From Pseudoalteromonas sp. Scap06 (lineage in GTDB: Bacteria > Pseudomonadota > Gammaproteobacteria > Enterobacterales > Alteromonadaceae), in contig NZ_CP041330.1 of NCBI RefSeq assembly GCF_013394165.1, positions 372,001 to 436,000 on the forward strand: a stretch of 64,000 bases of DNA. The letters run 5' to 3'. This document shows positions 38,016-46,881 of this stretch, piece by piece. The notes beneath the pieces were generated by a model. That model did not search any database. It saw only the letters and a list, made by a program, of their open reading frames with translations, and was not told where the DNA came from. A program made the translations under genes and the position numbers. How positions within the stretch are numbered: position 1 is the stretch's first letter; every line of letters starts with the position of its first letter.

Positions 38016-38132
38016 AAAACCTAAAACCTAAAACCTAAAACCTAAAACCTAAAACCTAAAACCTAAAACCTAAAACCTAAAACCTAAAACCTAAAACCTA
38101 AAACCTAAAACCTAAAACCTAAAACCTAAAAC
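38016..38132. repeat. Tandem heptanucleotide array (AAAACCT / AGGTTTT)
   Basis: Sixteen perfect copies of AAAACCT (38016-38127) plus a further AAAAC. On the minus strand the unit reads AGGTTTT, so TTTTAGG repeats. The yjbQ stop codon TAG (38126-38128 on the minus strand) falls inside the first unit reached by that gene. 37893-38015 upstream of the array holds no gene. Confidence 0.95.
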
Positions 38133-38554
38133 GCTTCGCCTTGCAAAGTTGTAATAATACGCCTTGAACCACCATGATCACGGTGCTCACCTAAGTATAT
38201 TCCTTGCCAAGTTCCCAGCGCTAACTGACCGTGACTAATCGGGATAGTTAATTCGCAACCTAAGGTACTGGTTTTTATATGGGCAGGCATATCATCATCG
38301 CCCTCATAGTCATGGCGATAATAAGGCTGGCGCTCTGGAACAAACTGATTAAAGTGGCTTTCCATATCCATACGCACGGTAGGAACGGCATTTTCATTAA
38401 TGGTTAAGCTGGCTGAGGTGTGTTGAATAAATAAGTGTAATAAACCAACTTTAAATTGGCTTATTTGTGGGAGTTGATTGAGTATGTCGTTATCAATTAA
38501 ATGAAAGCCCCGCGAGCGAGGCTTTAATGTAATTGTGGTTTGCGACCAGCTCAT
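38126..38554 (-). CDS. yjbQ: YjbQ-family protein (UPF0047, secondary thiamine-phosphate synthase-like)
   Basis: 142 residues. Family landmarks [20 protein letters not shown] near residue 38-57, [40 protein letters not shown] and [17 protein letters not shown]. coli YjbQ has weak thiamine-phosphate synthase activity; the true role is unsettled. The stop codon lies in a heptamer repeat array. Start overlaps the cheX stop by 4 bases (ATGA), so cheX and yjbQ are coupled. Confidence 0.93.
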   Translation of the reverse strand: MSWSQTTITLKPRSRGFHLIDNDILNQLPQISQFKVGLLHLFIQHTSASLTINENAVPTVRMDMESHFNQFVPERQPYYRHDYEGDDDMPAHIKTSTLGCELTIPISHGQLALGTWQGIYLGEHRDHGGSRRIITTLQGEAF

Positions 38555-39018
38555 AGCTTATCGAAACTCACTTCTATATTTGCATTACCTGCGTCACTGG
38601 TAAACGGCATAAGAATTTTTTTGCCGTCACTTTTGTGAGTAATAGTGTGGTTTTTACCAGACACAACAATGGGTGTTGCCATGGCAAAATCATAGCCTTT
38701 TTCACCTAGTAAATTCTTAGCACCACCGGTAACCATATTAGTTATTTCACCGACCATGTCGGTTACTTCTTCATTTATGTCGTCTGGTCGTTCGCCTAAC
38801 ATTCGTTCCATAATGGTCAGCGCTAAACCTTCGTCGAAGGTAATTGAAAATGAACCGCGAGTTTGAGGGCCAACCATACCAATTAATCCCGATACATCAC
38901 CACAGGCTATCTCATCGGTTTTAATGCGTGGCTTGCCTGGTTTTAACTGAGTTTGAGCCATAGTGCTCAATACATTCATCAAAGAAGCTAAAAAGGGATT
39001 AATGAACTCTACATTCAT
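38551..39018 (-). CDS. cheX: CheX-like chemotaxis phosphatase-family protein
   Basis: 155 residues. Start [41 protein letters not shown], and the active-site helix [18 protein letters not shown], whose E and N are the CheX/CheC phosphatase pair. Dephosphorylates CheY-P in other bacteria. There are no other chemotaxis genes in the window, so its partner regulator is encoded elsewhere. Overlaps yjbQ by 4 bases. Confidence 0.87.
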   Translation of the reverse strand: MNVEFINPFLASLMNVLSTMAQTQLKPGKPRIKTDEIACGDVSGLIGMVGPQTRGSFSITFDEGLALTIMERMLGERPDDINEEVTDMVGEITNMVTGGAKNLLGEKGYDFAMATPIVVSGKNHTITHKSDGKKILMPFTSDAGNANIEVSFDKL

Positions 39019-39081
39019 ATTAGATGTCCTTAAATTGGTACTGATAAAGGTTATACGTAAAGTATAGCTATAGTCGCTTAT

Positions 39082-39516
39082 CTATGCTCGGCAAGAGTCA
39101 CATTTACCATGTGCTTCTATTGTTTGTCCGGAAACTACAAAGCCACTTTCGGCTGCTAAGTTATTGAGCTCATGTGAAATTACTGTTGAGTGCAGCTCTT
39201 TAACAAAACCGCAGCTATCACAAATTAATAGCTGAACAGGATGAATATGATCAAAATGATGACACAGCATAAATGCATTGGTGCTTTCAATTTTATGAAT
39301 AAAACCGAGTTCGGCTAAAAAGTCTAAAGCACGATAAATCGTTGCAGGTTTAGCGCCTGTTTCAGTGACTTTTAATTGTTCAAGTAAATCGTATGCACCC
39401 ACACCACCTTGAGCACTGGCCAATAAACGAAATACCTTCTCGCGAATTGGTGTGAATCGCGCACCACGGTTGTCGCACACTTGTTTTGCTTTACTTACGA
39501 GTGATTCTATATTCAT
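39082..39516 (-). CDS. zur: Zinc uptake regulator, Fur family
   Basis: 144 residues. Winged-helix DNA-binding part with TPIREKVFRLLA and the Zur-type KPATIYRALDFL near residue 55; then HHFDHIHPVQ metal ligands, CDSC near 97 and CDSC near the end (structural zinc). These features match E. coli Zur rather than Fur. Represses zinc uptake genes when zinc is ample. The ABC/DUF3299 set at 1108-3553 may be a target, though I found no clear operator there. Confidence 0.9.
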   Translation of the reverse strand: MNIESLVSKAKQVCDNRGARFTPIREKVFRLLASAQGGVGAYDLLEQLKVTETGAKPATIYRALDFLAELGFIHKIESTNAFMLCHHFDHIHPVQLLICDSCGFVKELHSTVISHELNNLAAESGFVVSGQTIEAHGKCDSCRA

Positions 39517-39608
39517 CTTCTCTCATCCTTACGCTGCCGTGATATACTAACATACTGTATTGTAGTTGCAGCGTTTTATTAACCGATTTAATGAAAAGGT
39601 ACTCATTA

Positions 39609-40229
39609 ATGCATGAACTATTGGCTATATTTATTTTCTTTTTTGCGGTTATCGATCCAATTGGCACAATCCCGGTTTTTATCGCCGTAACTCGTGGAGA
39701 TGACGACAAGTTTAAGCGTAAAGTGATTTTTAAGGCCGTGGGTGTGTCTGCTTTAGTACTGTTATTTTTTGTAGTTGCTGGCGAGCAATTACTGAATGTG
39801 ATTGAGATTCCGCTCTCGGCATTTCAAATAGCAGGTGGTTTAATTTTATTAATTTTTGCACTCTCCATGACCTTTGGTGAAAGTAAGCCTGAAGCTGAAA
39901 TTAAAAGTGTTAGAGACAGCACTGAAACCGCTATTTTTCCGCTCGCTATCCCATCAATAGCCAGTCCCGGTGCCATGTTAGGTGCGGTATTAATGACACG
40001 CAATGAGGAATATACTTGGGTTGAACAAATGATTACCTCATCAATGATGTTAGCTGTTTTAGTGGTGGTACTGATTTTGTTATTACTTGCTACGCATGTA
40101 CATAAAATAATAGGCGATAGTGGGGCGAGTATTATTAGTCGAATTATGGGGTTAATTTTAAGCTCAGTCGCAGTAACTAATATTTTAAACGGTATTGCGC
40201 AATACTTTGGCTTGCAAGTGTTTGCTTAA
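39609..40229 (+). CDS. MarC-family integral membrane protein
   Basis: 206 residues from the ATG at 39609 (AAGG upstream); an earlier ATG at 39591 would add six residues. About six membrane segments: LLAIFIFFFAVIDPIGTIPVFI opens with the conserved DPIG, then AVGVSALVLLFFVVAG, QIAGGLILLIFALSMTFGE, AIPSIASPGAMLGAVLM and two more. MarC/YhgN proteins have no proven substrate. Divergent from zur. Confidence 0.88.
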   Translation: MHELLAIFIFFFAVIDPIGTIPVFIAVTRGDDDKFKRKVIFKAVGVSALVLLFFVVAGEQLLNVIEIPLSAFQIAGGLILLIFALSMTFGESKPEAEIKSVRDSTETAIFPLAIPSIASPGAMLGAVLMTRNEEYTWVEQMITSSMMLAVLVVVLILLLLATHVHKIIGDSGASIISRIMGLILSSVAVTNILNGIAQYFGLQVFA

Positions 40230-40310
40230 TATTGCTGCGCATAGGGCTTTTGTGTAAAATGCAGCGCCGTTTAAGCTGTGCTTAAATTATAAATTTTTGA
40301 GGATCACATT

Positions 40311-41285
40311 TTGGATAAACGTACTTTAAATCGACGCTTTAGCGTGGCACCCATGCTTGATTGGACTGATCGCCACTGTCGTACGTTTCATCGTAAAATG
40401 ACAAAACACACCGTGCTCTATACTGAAATGATCACTACAGGCGCTATTTTATTCGGCCGCGGTGACTACTTGCATTTTAATCAGCACGAAGGCCTTGTGG
40501 CATTGCAATTAGGTGGATCAGATCCGCAAGCGCTAGCACAGTGTGCCAAGCTTGCTGGTGAGCGTGGTTATGATGAAATAAACCTTAATGTAGGTTGTCC
40601 GTCAGATCGTGTGCAAAATGGACGTTTTGGTGCCTGTTTAATGGCCGAGCCTAATTTAGTTGCAGAGTGTGTTGCTGCAATGAAAAGTGAAGTGAATATT
40701 CCGGTTACGGTTAAAACTCGTATTGGTATTGATGAGCAAGATTCTTATGAATTTTTATGTGCTTTGATAGAGGCTTCACATAAGGTTGGCTGTGATGACT
40801 TTATTATTCATGCGCGCAAAGCATGGCTAAAAGGGTTGAGCCCGAAAGAAAATCGCGAAGTTCCTGAGCTTAACTACCCCCGAGTTTACCAGCTTAAAAA
40901 AGATTACCCTCAACTTGATTTAAGTATTAACGGTGGTGTTAAAACCATTGAGCAAAGTCTTGAGCATTTACAGTACATAGATGGGGTCATGGTGGGCCGA
41001 GAGGCTTACAGTAATCCATTTATGCTTAATGAAGTAGATGAAAAAATTTATGGTGATGCGGCTAATACTCAGTCTCGACATGATGTTGTACGCTCTATGT
41101 ATGATTATATTGAAGAAGAGATGCGTTTAGGGGCTAATTTTTGGCATGTTGCACGTCACATGCTGGGTATTTTTCAGGGGCAGCCTGGTGCGCGTGGCTT
41201 TAGACGCCACTTATCTGAAAATGGTCATGGTAAGCAAGCTGATTTAAGTGTTATGGATAAGGCACTAAGTTACGTACCCGAGTAA
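40311..41285 (+). CDS. dusA: tRNA-dihydrouridine(20/20a) synthase
   Basis: 324 residues from a TTG at 40311 with GAGG about 8 bases upstream. FMN enzyme reducing U20/U20a in tRNA. Start [19 protein letters not shown], catalytic Cys in [65 protein letters not shown] and [13 protein letters not shown]. All match DusA rather than DusB or DusC. Confidence 0.95.
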   Translation: MDKRTLNRRFSVAPMLDWTDRHCRTFHRKMTKHTVLYTEMITTGAILFGRGDYLHFNQHEGLVALQLGGSDPQALAQCAKLAGERGYDEINLNVGCPSDRVQNGRFGACLMAEPNLVAECVAAMKSEVNIPVTVKTRIGIDEQDSYEFLCALIEASHKVGCDDFIIHARKAWLKGLSPKENREVPELNYPRVYQLKKDYPQLDLSINGGVKTIEQSLEHLQYIDGVMVGREAYSNPFMLNEVDEKIYGDAANTQSRHDVVRSMYDYIEEEMRLGANFWHVARHMLGIFQGQPGARGFRRHLSENGHGKQADLSVMDKALSYVPE

Positions 41286-41353
41286 TGCCAATTTAATAGA
41301 ATTGGCATAACAGATACTCTTTATAGAAAAAGTCACCTCAGGTGGCTTTTTTT
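41286..41353 (+). terminator. Two hairpins after dusA, the second an intrinsic terminator
   Basis: TGCCAAT...ATTGGCA (41286-41307) is a first stem; AAAGTCACC-TCA-GGTGGCTTT with a following T run (41327-41353) is the terminator. The remainder to 41545 holds the psp promoter region. Confidence 0.85.
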
Positions 41354-41487
41354 GATCCCAAATTTTAGTCAAAAATATAATTTATTAGCCAATTCGACTT
41401 AATTGTATTCAGTGACTAGTCATTAACTTACCCGCCAAAATAATTTAAATTATTGATATTTAACGAAAATAAAAGAGTTTTAAGTTG

Positions 41488-41505
41488 TTGGCATAACTCT
41501 TGGAA
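41488..41505 (+). promoter_or_regulatory. Candidate sigma-54 promoter of pspA
   Basis: TTGGCATAACTCTTGGAA: GG of the -24 element and GG at the -12 position are 10 bases apart as in TGGCAC-N5-TTGC, with the final C of the -12 element replaced by G. It lies about 40 bases before pspA, whose operon is sigma-54 controlled in other gammaproteobacteria. Confidence 0.55.
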
Positions 41506-41545
41506 TCCTGTTGATGTATAAATAAAAAATCATCAGGAGAATAAC

Positions 41546-42226
41546 ATGGGTATATTTAATCGCGTAAACGACGTCATTCAAGCAAATATCGTAGCTATGC
41601 TTGATAAAGCTGAAGATTCAGAAAAACTACTTAATTTGATGCTAACCGAAATGCAAGAGGCACTTAATGAGTGTCGTGGCACCGCGGCAGCACTATTATG
41701 TGAAGAAAAAAATATTAAGCGTCAAATAAGCAATAAACAACAAGCGCTCACAAATTGGCAATTAAAGGCCGAACATGCCATTGCAAAAAATCGTGACGAT
41801 TTAGCGAAATCAGCATTAGCTGAAAAACACAATGTCGAAATAAGCATAGAGTGCTTACAAACACAACTTGAGACATTGCAGCAATCAATTGTAAAAATCA
41901 CAGAGGACTGTGAACGCCTGCAGCAAAAAATGGCACAGGCTAAAGCAAAGCAAGCACAACTTGTAAAGCGTGAAAATGTGGTTGAGGCAAGAGCTAAGAT
42001 AAATACTCAGCTGCAGAGCGATAAAGTGGCTACTGCTTTATCACGATTTGAGCAAATTGAGCGCCGTGTTGAGAGTGTTGAATCGCAAGTTGAAGCGTAT
42101 GAACTGACAGATACAGCGAGCAATACGGCAATGCAAATTGAGTCACTGGTTAAAAACGAAAAAATTGATGCAGAACTGGCAAGTTTAAAAGCGAGTTTAA
42201 ACACCGCTGATAAAAAAACAGCCTAA
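41546..42226 (+). CDS. pspA: Phage shock protein A
   Basis: 226 residues, almost entirely coiled coil, as in PspA/IM30/Vipp1. Start GIFNRVNDVIQANIVAMLDKAEDSEKLL with the amphipathic membrane-binding helix, MLTEMQEALNECRGTAA, and the long heptad region to residue 200. Protects the inner membrane and, in systems with PspF, inhibits that activator. CAGGAG precedes the ATG. Followed by pspC-like and a membrane protein gene. Confidence 0.94.
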   Translation: MGIFNRVNDVIQANIVAMLDKAEDSEKLLNLMLTEMQEALNECRGTAAALLCEEKNIKRQISNKQQALTNWQLKAEHAIAKNRDDLAKSALAEKHNVEISIECLQTQLETLQQSIVKITEDCERLQQKMAQAKAKQAQLVKRENVVEARAKINTQLQSDKVATALSRFEQIERRVESVESQVEAYELTDTASNTAMQIESLVKNEKIDAELASLKASLNTADKKTA

Positions 42227-42236
42227 GGAGATTGTT

Positions 42237-42443
42237 ATGAATAATTTTAATACACATCGTCGTTGGTATAAAAATACGCTTAACAAAAAAATATCAGGTG
42301 TCTGTAGTGGGTTAGCTTACCGATTAGACTTTCCGGTATGGTCTACTCGTTTAGTCACCGTTTTATTATTTTTAAGTTTTCCGTTTGCAGTGGCGCTAGG
42401 TTATTTAATCGCACACTGTTGTCTTGAAGAAAAAGCAGTGTAA
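42237..42443 (+). CDS. pspC: PspC-domain membrane protein
   Basis: 68 residues. PspC domain: RRWYKNTLNKKISGVCSGLAYRLDFPVWSTRL then one membrane segment (VTVLLFLSFPFAVALGYLIAHCC). Shorter than E. coli PspC (119). Partner of PspA at the inner membrane in stress signalling. AAGGAG precedes the ATG 10 bases after the pspA stop. Confidence 0.9.
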   Translation: MNNFNTHRRWYKNTLNKKISGVCSGLAYRLDFPVWSTRLVTVLLFLSFPFAVALGYLIAHCCLEEKAV

Positions 42444-42453
42444 GGAGAGCAAC

Positions 42454-42780
42454 ATGAAAACTTTCGCCGTATGCCTACTTATTGTTACATTATTTTTAAT
42501 TAATAGCGGTTCGATAATTCATTTTGATGTATGGCAGTTTCCGTTGTGGATTTCAGATATTAGTTGGACAGGTATTGAGCTCATTGGGGCGTTAATCGCC
42601 ATTATTGTTGTTATTGCGATTGCTGCTTTGGTAACTATGGGGCTTGTTGGCGCGGCGATGGTGGCACTGGCTGGAACTATATTAGCCTTTTTATTCGGAT
42701 CATTGATGATTGCTTGGCCATTATTGTTTGTGGCAGGCTTGTGCTGGTTAATCGCAGATAACAAAAAAGTAGCTTCTTGA
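42454..42780 (+). CDS. Small multi-pass membrane protein of the psp operon
   Basis: 108 residues from the ATG at 42454 (AAGGAG 6 bases upstream), 10 bases after pspC. Three or four hydrophobic segments (TFAVCLLIVTLFLI, LIGALIAIIVVIAIAALVTMG, VGAAMVALAGTILAFLFGSL, LLFVAGLCWLI). Not recognised as PspB, PspD or PspG. Position suggests a lineage-specific Psp component. Confidence 0.75.
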   Translation: MKTFAVCLLIVTLFLINSGSIIHFDVWQFPLWISDISWTGIELIGALIAIIVVIAIAALVTMGLVGAAMVALAGTILAFLFGSLMIAWPLLFVAGLCWLIADNKKVAS

Positions 42781-42858
42781 ACTTAAATTAGCTGCCTAAT
42801 ATTAGGGAATTATGATAGATTTGGGCTATATTTTTTCGTTTTAACAAGGATTTTACTG

Positions 42859-43368
42859 ATGATTAAACAATGTATTTTGAGTGCAAGTGCGTTAATAGTG
42901 GGTGTTTTTTCGTCTTCGTTATTGGCGCACGAAGGACATGAGCACGATAGTGTTGTTGCGCAATTACAAGTAACAAATGCGCAAGTAAGAGAGTTTTTAC
43001 CAGCCACCAAAGCCAGCGTGGGCTATTTCAGCATTGAAAACCACAGTAATGTTCCGGCAACACTTACAAGAGCGACCTTAGATGGGTTGGGTCGTGTTGA
43101 GATTCATGAGCACGTCCACGCTGATGGCATGATGAAAATGCAAAAAGTAGAATCACTGCTTATTAAGGCCCATCAGCAACTCGATTTTAAGCCTGGGAGC
43201 TATCATTTAATGGTGTTTGAACCGCAAGAGCCGTTAAAAGTAGGTCAAGAACGCAAACTCACGCTATATTTTGAAGACGGGAATCGAGTATTCACCAATG
43301 CGAAAGTAGTTTCGCTAGCATCGCAAGCTGAGCCGGTAAAAGCATCGAAAGATCATAGTCATCATTAG
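42859..43368 (+). CDS. PCu(A)C-type periplasmic copper chaperone
   Basis: 169 residues. Signal peptide ends near SLLA, followed by a His-rich start HEGHEHD. PCu(A)C core: ASVGYFSIENHSNVPATL, VEIHEHVHADGMMKMQKVES (H and M ligands) and KPGSYHLMVFEPQEPL. A His-containing tail (KDHSHH) ends the protein. Delivers Cu(I) to cytochrome oxidase in homologous systems. Followed 8 bases later by a DUF2333 gene. Confidence 0.9.
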   Translation: MIKQCILSASALIVGVFSSSLLAHEGHEHDSVVAQLQVTNAQVREFLPATKASVGYFSIENHSNVPATLTRATLDGLGRVEIHEHVHADGMMKMQKVESLLIKAHQQLDFKPGSYHLMVFEPQEPLKVGQERKLTLYFEDGNRVFTNAKVVSLASQAEPVKASKDHSHH

Positions 43369-43376
43369 GGGGATAA

Positions 43377-44363
43377 ATGTCACAGCATAAAGGAAAAATA
43401 ATAACGGCATTGGTACTATTGTTTGTCGTATTTTACGCTATTGCAGTGTACTGGAGCATAGAGCCTGCACGTTTTGATGTGGTACAAAATGCCAAACAGC
43501 AAGCACAGCAACGTAGTGAAAAACCAGTAACAGGGTATGTAACCACTTCAACACTTATTACCGTCGCTGATACTCTCTTGACTAAGTCAGGCGGTTATTT
43601 ATCAAATGATGTACTGCCACCGAGCGTAATAATGGACAACATGCCTGCTTGGGAGTATGGCGCGTTGGAAATGGTGCGTGATTTAGCATTATCAATGCGA
43701 AAAGATTTTAGTCGTTCACAGTCACAATCAACTGAGCACGAAGCGCTTAAAAAAGCACAGCCACAATTTAATATTAGTTCTGAAGCATGGGCATGGCCAA
43801 GTGCTGAGGGCGAATATCAAAAGGGTATTGATTACTTATTAGTTTACCGTTCTCAAATTGCGAATCAGCATGAGCGCGATAGCCAGTTTTACTCACGTGC
43901 AGATAATTTACGCAGTTGGTTAAAAGAAGCAGAAAAACGCTTAGGTAGCTTAAGCCAGCGTTTGAGCGCGAGTGTAGGTCAAGACAAAGTAAATACCGAT
44001 TTAGCAGGCAATTCTTCAAATACTCAAGCTACTTATACGCCATTACAACAACAAGTAAAAACATCGTGGTGGGAAATTGATGATGTATTTTATGAGTCAC
44101 GTGGTGCTACTTGGGCTTTACTGCATTTTTTACAAGCAGTTGAATATGATTTTGCCGAAGTACTTGATAAAAAGAACGCCCGTGTTAGTTTACAACAAAT
44201 TATACGCGAGCTTGAAGCGACTCAAGAAACAGTTTGGAGCCCAATAATTCTAAACGGCAACGGATTCGGTTATGTCGCCAACCACTCACTCGTTATGGCA
44301 AATTATATCTCTAGAGCCAATGCGGCACTGATTGAACTTAGCGAATTATTAGCGCAAGGATAA
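43377..44363 (+). CDS. DUF2333 family membrane-anchored protein
   Basis: 328 residues. One N-terminal membrane segment (IITALVLLFVVFYAIAVYWSI) then a periplasmic region. GYVTTSTLITVADTLLTKSGGYLSNDVLPP, MPAWEYGALEMVRDLALSMR, WAWPSAEGEYQKGI and WWEIDDVFYESRGATWALLHFLQAVEYDF match DUF2333, which is uncharacterised. Lies 8 bases after the copper chaperone gene and 3 bases before the TIGR04219 gene, so the three form one unit. Confidence 0.88.
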   Translation: MSQHKGKIITALVLLFVVFYAIAVYWSIEPARFDVVQNAKQQAQQRSEKPVTGYVTTSTLITVADTLLTKSGGYLSNDVLPPSVIMDNMPAWEYGALEMVRDLALSMRKDFSRSQSQSTEHEALKKAQPQFNISSEAWAWPSAEGEYQKGIDYLLVYRSQIANQHERDSQFYSRADNLRSWLKEAEKRLGSLSQRLSASVGQDKVNTDLAGNSSNTQATYTPLQQQVKTSWWEIDDVFYESRGATWALLHFLQAVEYDFAEVLDKKNARVSLQQIIRELEATQETVWSPIILNGNGFGYVANHSLVMANYISRANAALIELSELLAQG

Positions 44364-44366
44364 AAA

Positions 44367-45137
44367 ATGAAAAAGTATTGTATAGCAGCAGCCTTATCAA
44401 TGGCATGTTTAGCACCTGTAGCACAAGCCGACACTGTATTAGGTTTATATGTAGGAGTTGATGGTTGGAAAGCAGATAATGATGGTGGCTTTTCTGATAA
44501 TAATAATGCCCTACAAAACTTCAACTTTGAAGATGAGACTTTTGTTAGCTATTACGCCGCACTTGAGCATCCAGTACCGCTAGTACCAAACTTAAAACTA
44601 AAATACACTGAGCTTGAACTAAACGGCGCAACACAACTTGAAGATACATTTACTTTTAATGGCACTGATTATGTTGTAGGTACTGATGTTAATTCAGTTA
44701 CTGACTTATCGCACATTGATTATATTCTTTACTATGAAATTTTTGATAACGACTTAATCTCAATTGATTTAGGTATTAATGCTAAGCAGTTTGATGGTGA
44801 AGTTGTGGTAACGGGTACATCACAACAAGGTGGTGCTAACTTCACTGAGATAGAAGAGTTCTCAGGTGTAGTTCCTTTAGCATATGGACGTTTTGAAGCA
44901 GGTTTACCATTTAGTGGTTTAAGTGTTTTTGCTGAAGGTAGCTTTTTAGCTATTGATGACAGTAAAGTACGAGATTACCAAATGGGTATTGCTTGGGAGT
45001 TGATTGATAACCTAGCGATTGATGTTGCGGTTAAAGCGGGCTACCGCTCTATGGTTTTAGAACTTGATGATGTAGATGATATTAATACTGATATTGATGC
45101 ATCAGGCCCATTTGCTGGCATACAAGTTCATTTTTAA
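44367..45137 (+). CDS. TIGR04219-family outer-membrane beta-barrel protein
   Basis: 256 residues. Signal peptide ends near APVAQA-DTV. The mature start LGLYVGVDGWKADNDGGF, strands such as PNLKLKYTELELNG, SHIDYILYYEIFDND and VAVKAGYRSMVLELDDVDD, and the C-terminal FAGIQVHF (aromatic end) fit this family. Function unknown. Ends the copper-chaperone/DUF2333 unit, followed by a terminator. Confidence 0.87.
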   Translation: MKKYCIAAALSMACLAPVAQADTVLGLYVGVDGWKADNDGGFSDNNNALQNFNFEDETFVSYYAALEHPVPLVPNLKLKYTELELNGATQLEDTFTFNGTDYVVGTDVNSVTDLSHIDYILYYEIFDNDLISIDLGINAKQFDGEVVVTGTSQQGGANFTEIEEFSGVVPLAYGRFEAGLPFSGLSVFAEGSFLAIDDSKVRDYQMGIAWELIDNLAIDVAVKAGYRSMVLELDDVDDINTDIDASGPFAGIQVHF

Positions 45138-45155
45138 GCACCGATTAGTTTAATG

Positions 45156-45181
45156 AAAAGCCACCTCGTGTGGCTTTTTTT
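45156..45181. terminator. Bidirectional intrinsic terminator
   Basis: AAAAGCCAC-CTCGT-GTGGCTTTT with T runs; between converging genes at 44367 and 45184. Confidence 0.87.
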
Positions 45182-45183
45182 AG

Positions 45184-46065
45184 TTACTTTGAAGCATGCC
45201 ACACTAATTCAAATTCCCCTTCAAATGCTGCACCAATTAACTGTTTGTACACTTTATTAATTGGGTAATTCATTAGTCTAAACAGTTCATCACCGGTTTG
45301 GGTAAACTTATAATAGCTTAGTACTAAGTCGTTACTTTTTGCTTTTAAAGTTAGTTTTTGAGTTAAAAAGGAGAGGGTTATCTCTTGTCCTGCTTTTAAT
45401 GCAGCGGATTCAATCTCTTTACGATAAAGCAAGTTTAAGTCCATTAAGGTCAATACATCAGGGAAGCTCACACCGCTTTTACCTATGCTTAATGACACTT
45501 TATTTCCCTTACCTAATAAATCAAATAACGAGGGTTTTTTGTAATAGCCTAAAAATATTAGGTGACTACTATCTTTTTCGTTATACCCTGAAATAGACAC
45601 ACACTTTCTCAATGAATCCGCTTCGCGCTGGGTCATATGTTTGAGGGTTTGTAAGCTTTTTATAGAAAAGGTACCTGGGCTAATAGTTTCGCCAGTAAAA
45701 ATTTTTGCCCATAATGTTTGCATTGATTGATTTGAGGTATCTTCACACAAGGCAATAAAGTGCTCTACCCAATCGGCATCAGGTTGTTTAGCGCAGGCTA
45801 CATCAGGACAAAATTCCATTGCTAAGGCTAAAATAGTCTCGATATTTTGTTGTTGTTTTATTAGCAGTAGATCTTGTCTTTTTTGTGCTCGCGCTAATAC
45901 TGAATGCTCGCTATTAATACGATAAAGAGACTTTGATTTACCCTGCGTATTATAGATTTGTTCATCAGCTGCAGTCGTATTACTCACTTTTGTGACCGAG
46001 TAACCTAACAGTGACTCAATAATATTGGCAAGTTTAATTCTGGCTTGTGCGGTTTTTACTGTCAT
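45184..46065 (-). CDS. TIGR03899-family protein
   Basis: 293 residues. RAQKRQDLLLIKQQQNIETILALA near 90, PDADWVEHFIALCEDTSNQSMQTLWAKIFTGE and SPGTFSIKSLQTLKHMTQREAD match the TIGR03899 pattern (also reminiscent of DUF2806), a cytoplasmic family of unknown function in Vibrio, Shewanella and relatives. No signal peptide. Its start overlaps the SRPBCC gene end by 32 bases. Confidence 0.72.
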   Translation of the reverse strand: MTVKTAQARIKLANIIESLLGYSVTKVSNTTAADEQIYNTQGKSKSLYRINSEHSVLARAQKRQDLLLIKQQQNIETILALAMEFCPDVACAKQPDADWVEHFIALCEDTSNQSMQTLWAKIFTGETISPGTFSIKSLQTLKHMTQREADSLRKCVSISGYNEKDSSHLIFLGYYKKPSLFDLLGKGNKVSLSIGKSGVSFPDVLTLMDLNLLYRKEIESAALKAGQEITLSFLTQKLTLKAKSNDLVLSYYKFTQTGDELFRLMNYPINKVYKQLIGAAFEGEFELVWHASK

Positions 46066-46582
46066 GGCTTTCCATTATTGCTTGTGCATCACTGAGTTGG
46101 GCTACCGTCTTTAAGTTATTTAGCCCAAGGGTGACTATATTGCTTAATATATTTTCAGCAAATATAGCAACATAGCCAGATATAAGCGGCACAGTTGCTT
46201 GTCCTTGTATATGCCAGGTTACAGTTTTTGCATGTGGGCTAAATAGTAATCGGCTAGTAATAATATGTTCTTGATTAAATAATACATTAAATACAACTTC
46301 ATTGGCGCTTAATGAAGTGATTGTCATTTCGCCTTGCCCCCACTTTCCTTGCCAAGATTGATAGGCTCCCGCACCAGCACTAGGTTCACCAATACTAAAT
46401 TCAATATTGGGATCTATTTGCTGCCACGGCGACCATTTGTACCACTGAGTAAAATCTTCCACTAATGACTTTATAACAGGAGGGCGGGCATTTATTTTAA
46501 TGCTTTTTTGCACGTGATAGTTTTGTGGTAAAAGTAATCCCACAACAACAAACGCCAACAGCAAGATGGCTGAAAACTGCAT
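46034..46582 (-). CDS. SRPBCC (START-like) family protein
   Basis: 182 residues with an N-terminal membrane segment (AILLLAFVVVGLLLP), then an SRPBCC fold: VQKSIKINARPPVIKSLVEDFTQWYKWSPWQQID, YQSWQGKWGQGEMTITSL, VTWHIQGQATVPLISGYVAIF. Likely a membrane-tethered lipid or small-molecule binding protein; ligand unknown. Overlaps the TIGR03899 gene by 32 bases. The 299-base gap to ygiQ holds no other gene. Confidence 0.83.
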   Translation of the reverse strand: MQFSAILLLAFVVVGLLLPQNYHVQKSIKINARPPVIKSLVEDFTQWYKWSPWQQIDPNIEFSIGEPSAGAGAYQSWQGKWGQGEMTITSLSANEVVFNVLFNQEHIITSRLLFSPHAKTVTWHIQGQATVPLISGYVAIFAENILSNIVTLGLNNLKTVAQLSDAQAIMESHDSKNRTSQN

Positions 46583-46844
46583 TAATTGTTTAAGTAGTTT
46601 AATAGGTATGCCTCATTGGTTTTAATATTACAGCATCTATGAATTATTAATAATCACAGCTTATTTAATAGTTTAGCCTAGAGTCGATCATTTTCATCTA
46701 GTTTATCTACTTTAAATAAATCTAAAAGCAGACATTAGCAGTAATCAGCTTAGATGATTTATCTGTTTTAGTAATGCGATAAAGGTAAACAATTTTTAAT
46801 CAGTGCTTTCATTTTGTGCTATATCAACGTGGATGTCGATAGGG

Positions 46845-46850
46845 TATAAT
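46845..46850 (+). promoter_or_regulatory. Candidate -10 element of ygiQ
   Basis: TATAAT 31 bases before the ATG, followed by a GC-rich stretch (TCGCGCC). No good -35 is seen (TATCAA at 46822 is weak), so only the -10 is called. Confidence 0.4.
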
Positions 46851-46881
46851 TCGCGCCTTTTGTTATTGAACGGCCAATTTT

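Noticed and set aside
38016..38132. CRISPR or telomere interpretation of the heptamer array
   Set aside because: Units are contiguous with no spacers, so not CRISPR; a telomere is implausible inside a gene-dense region with coding sequence on both sides.
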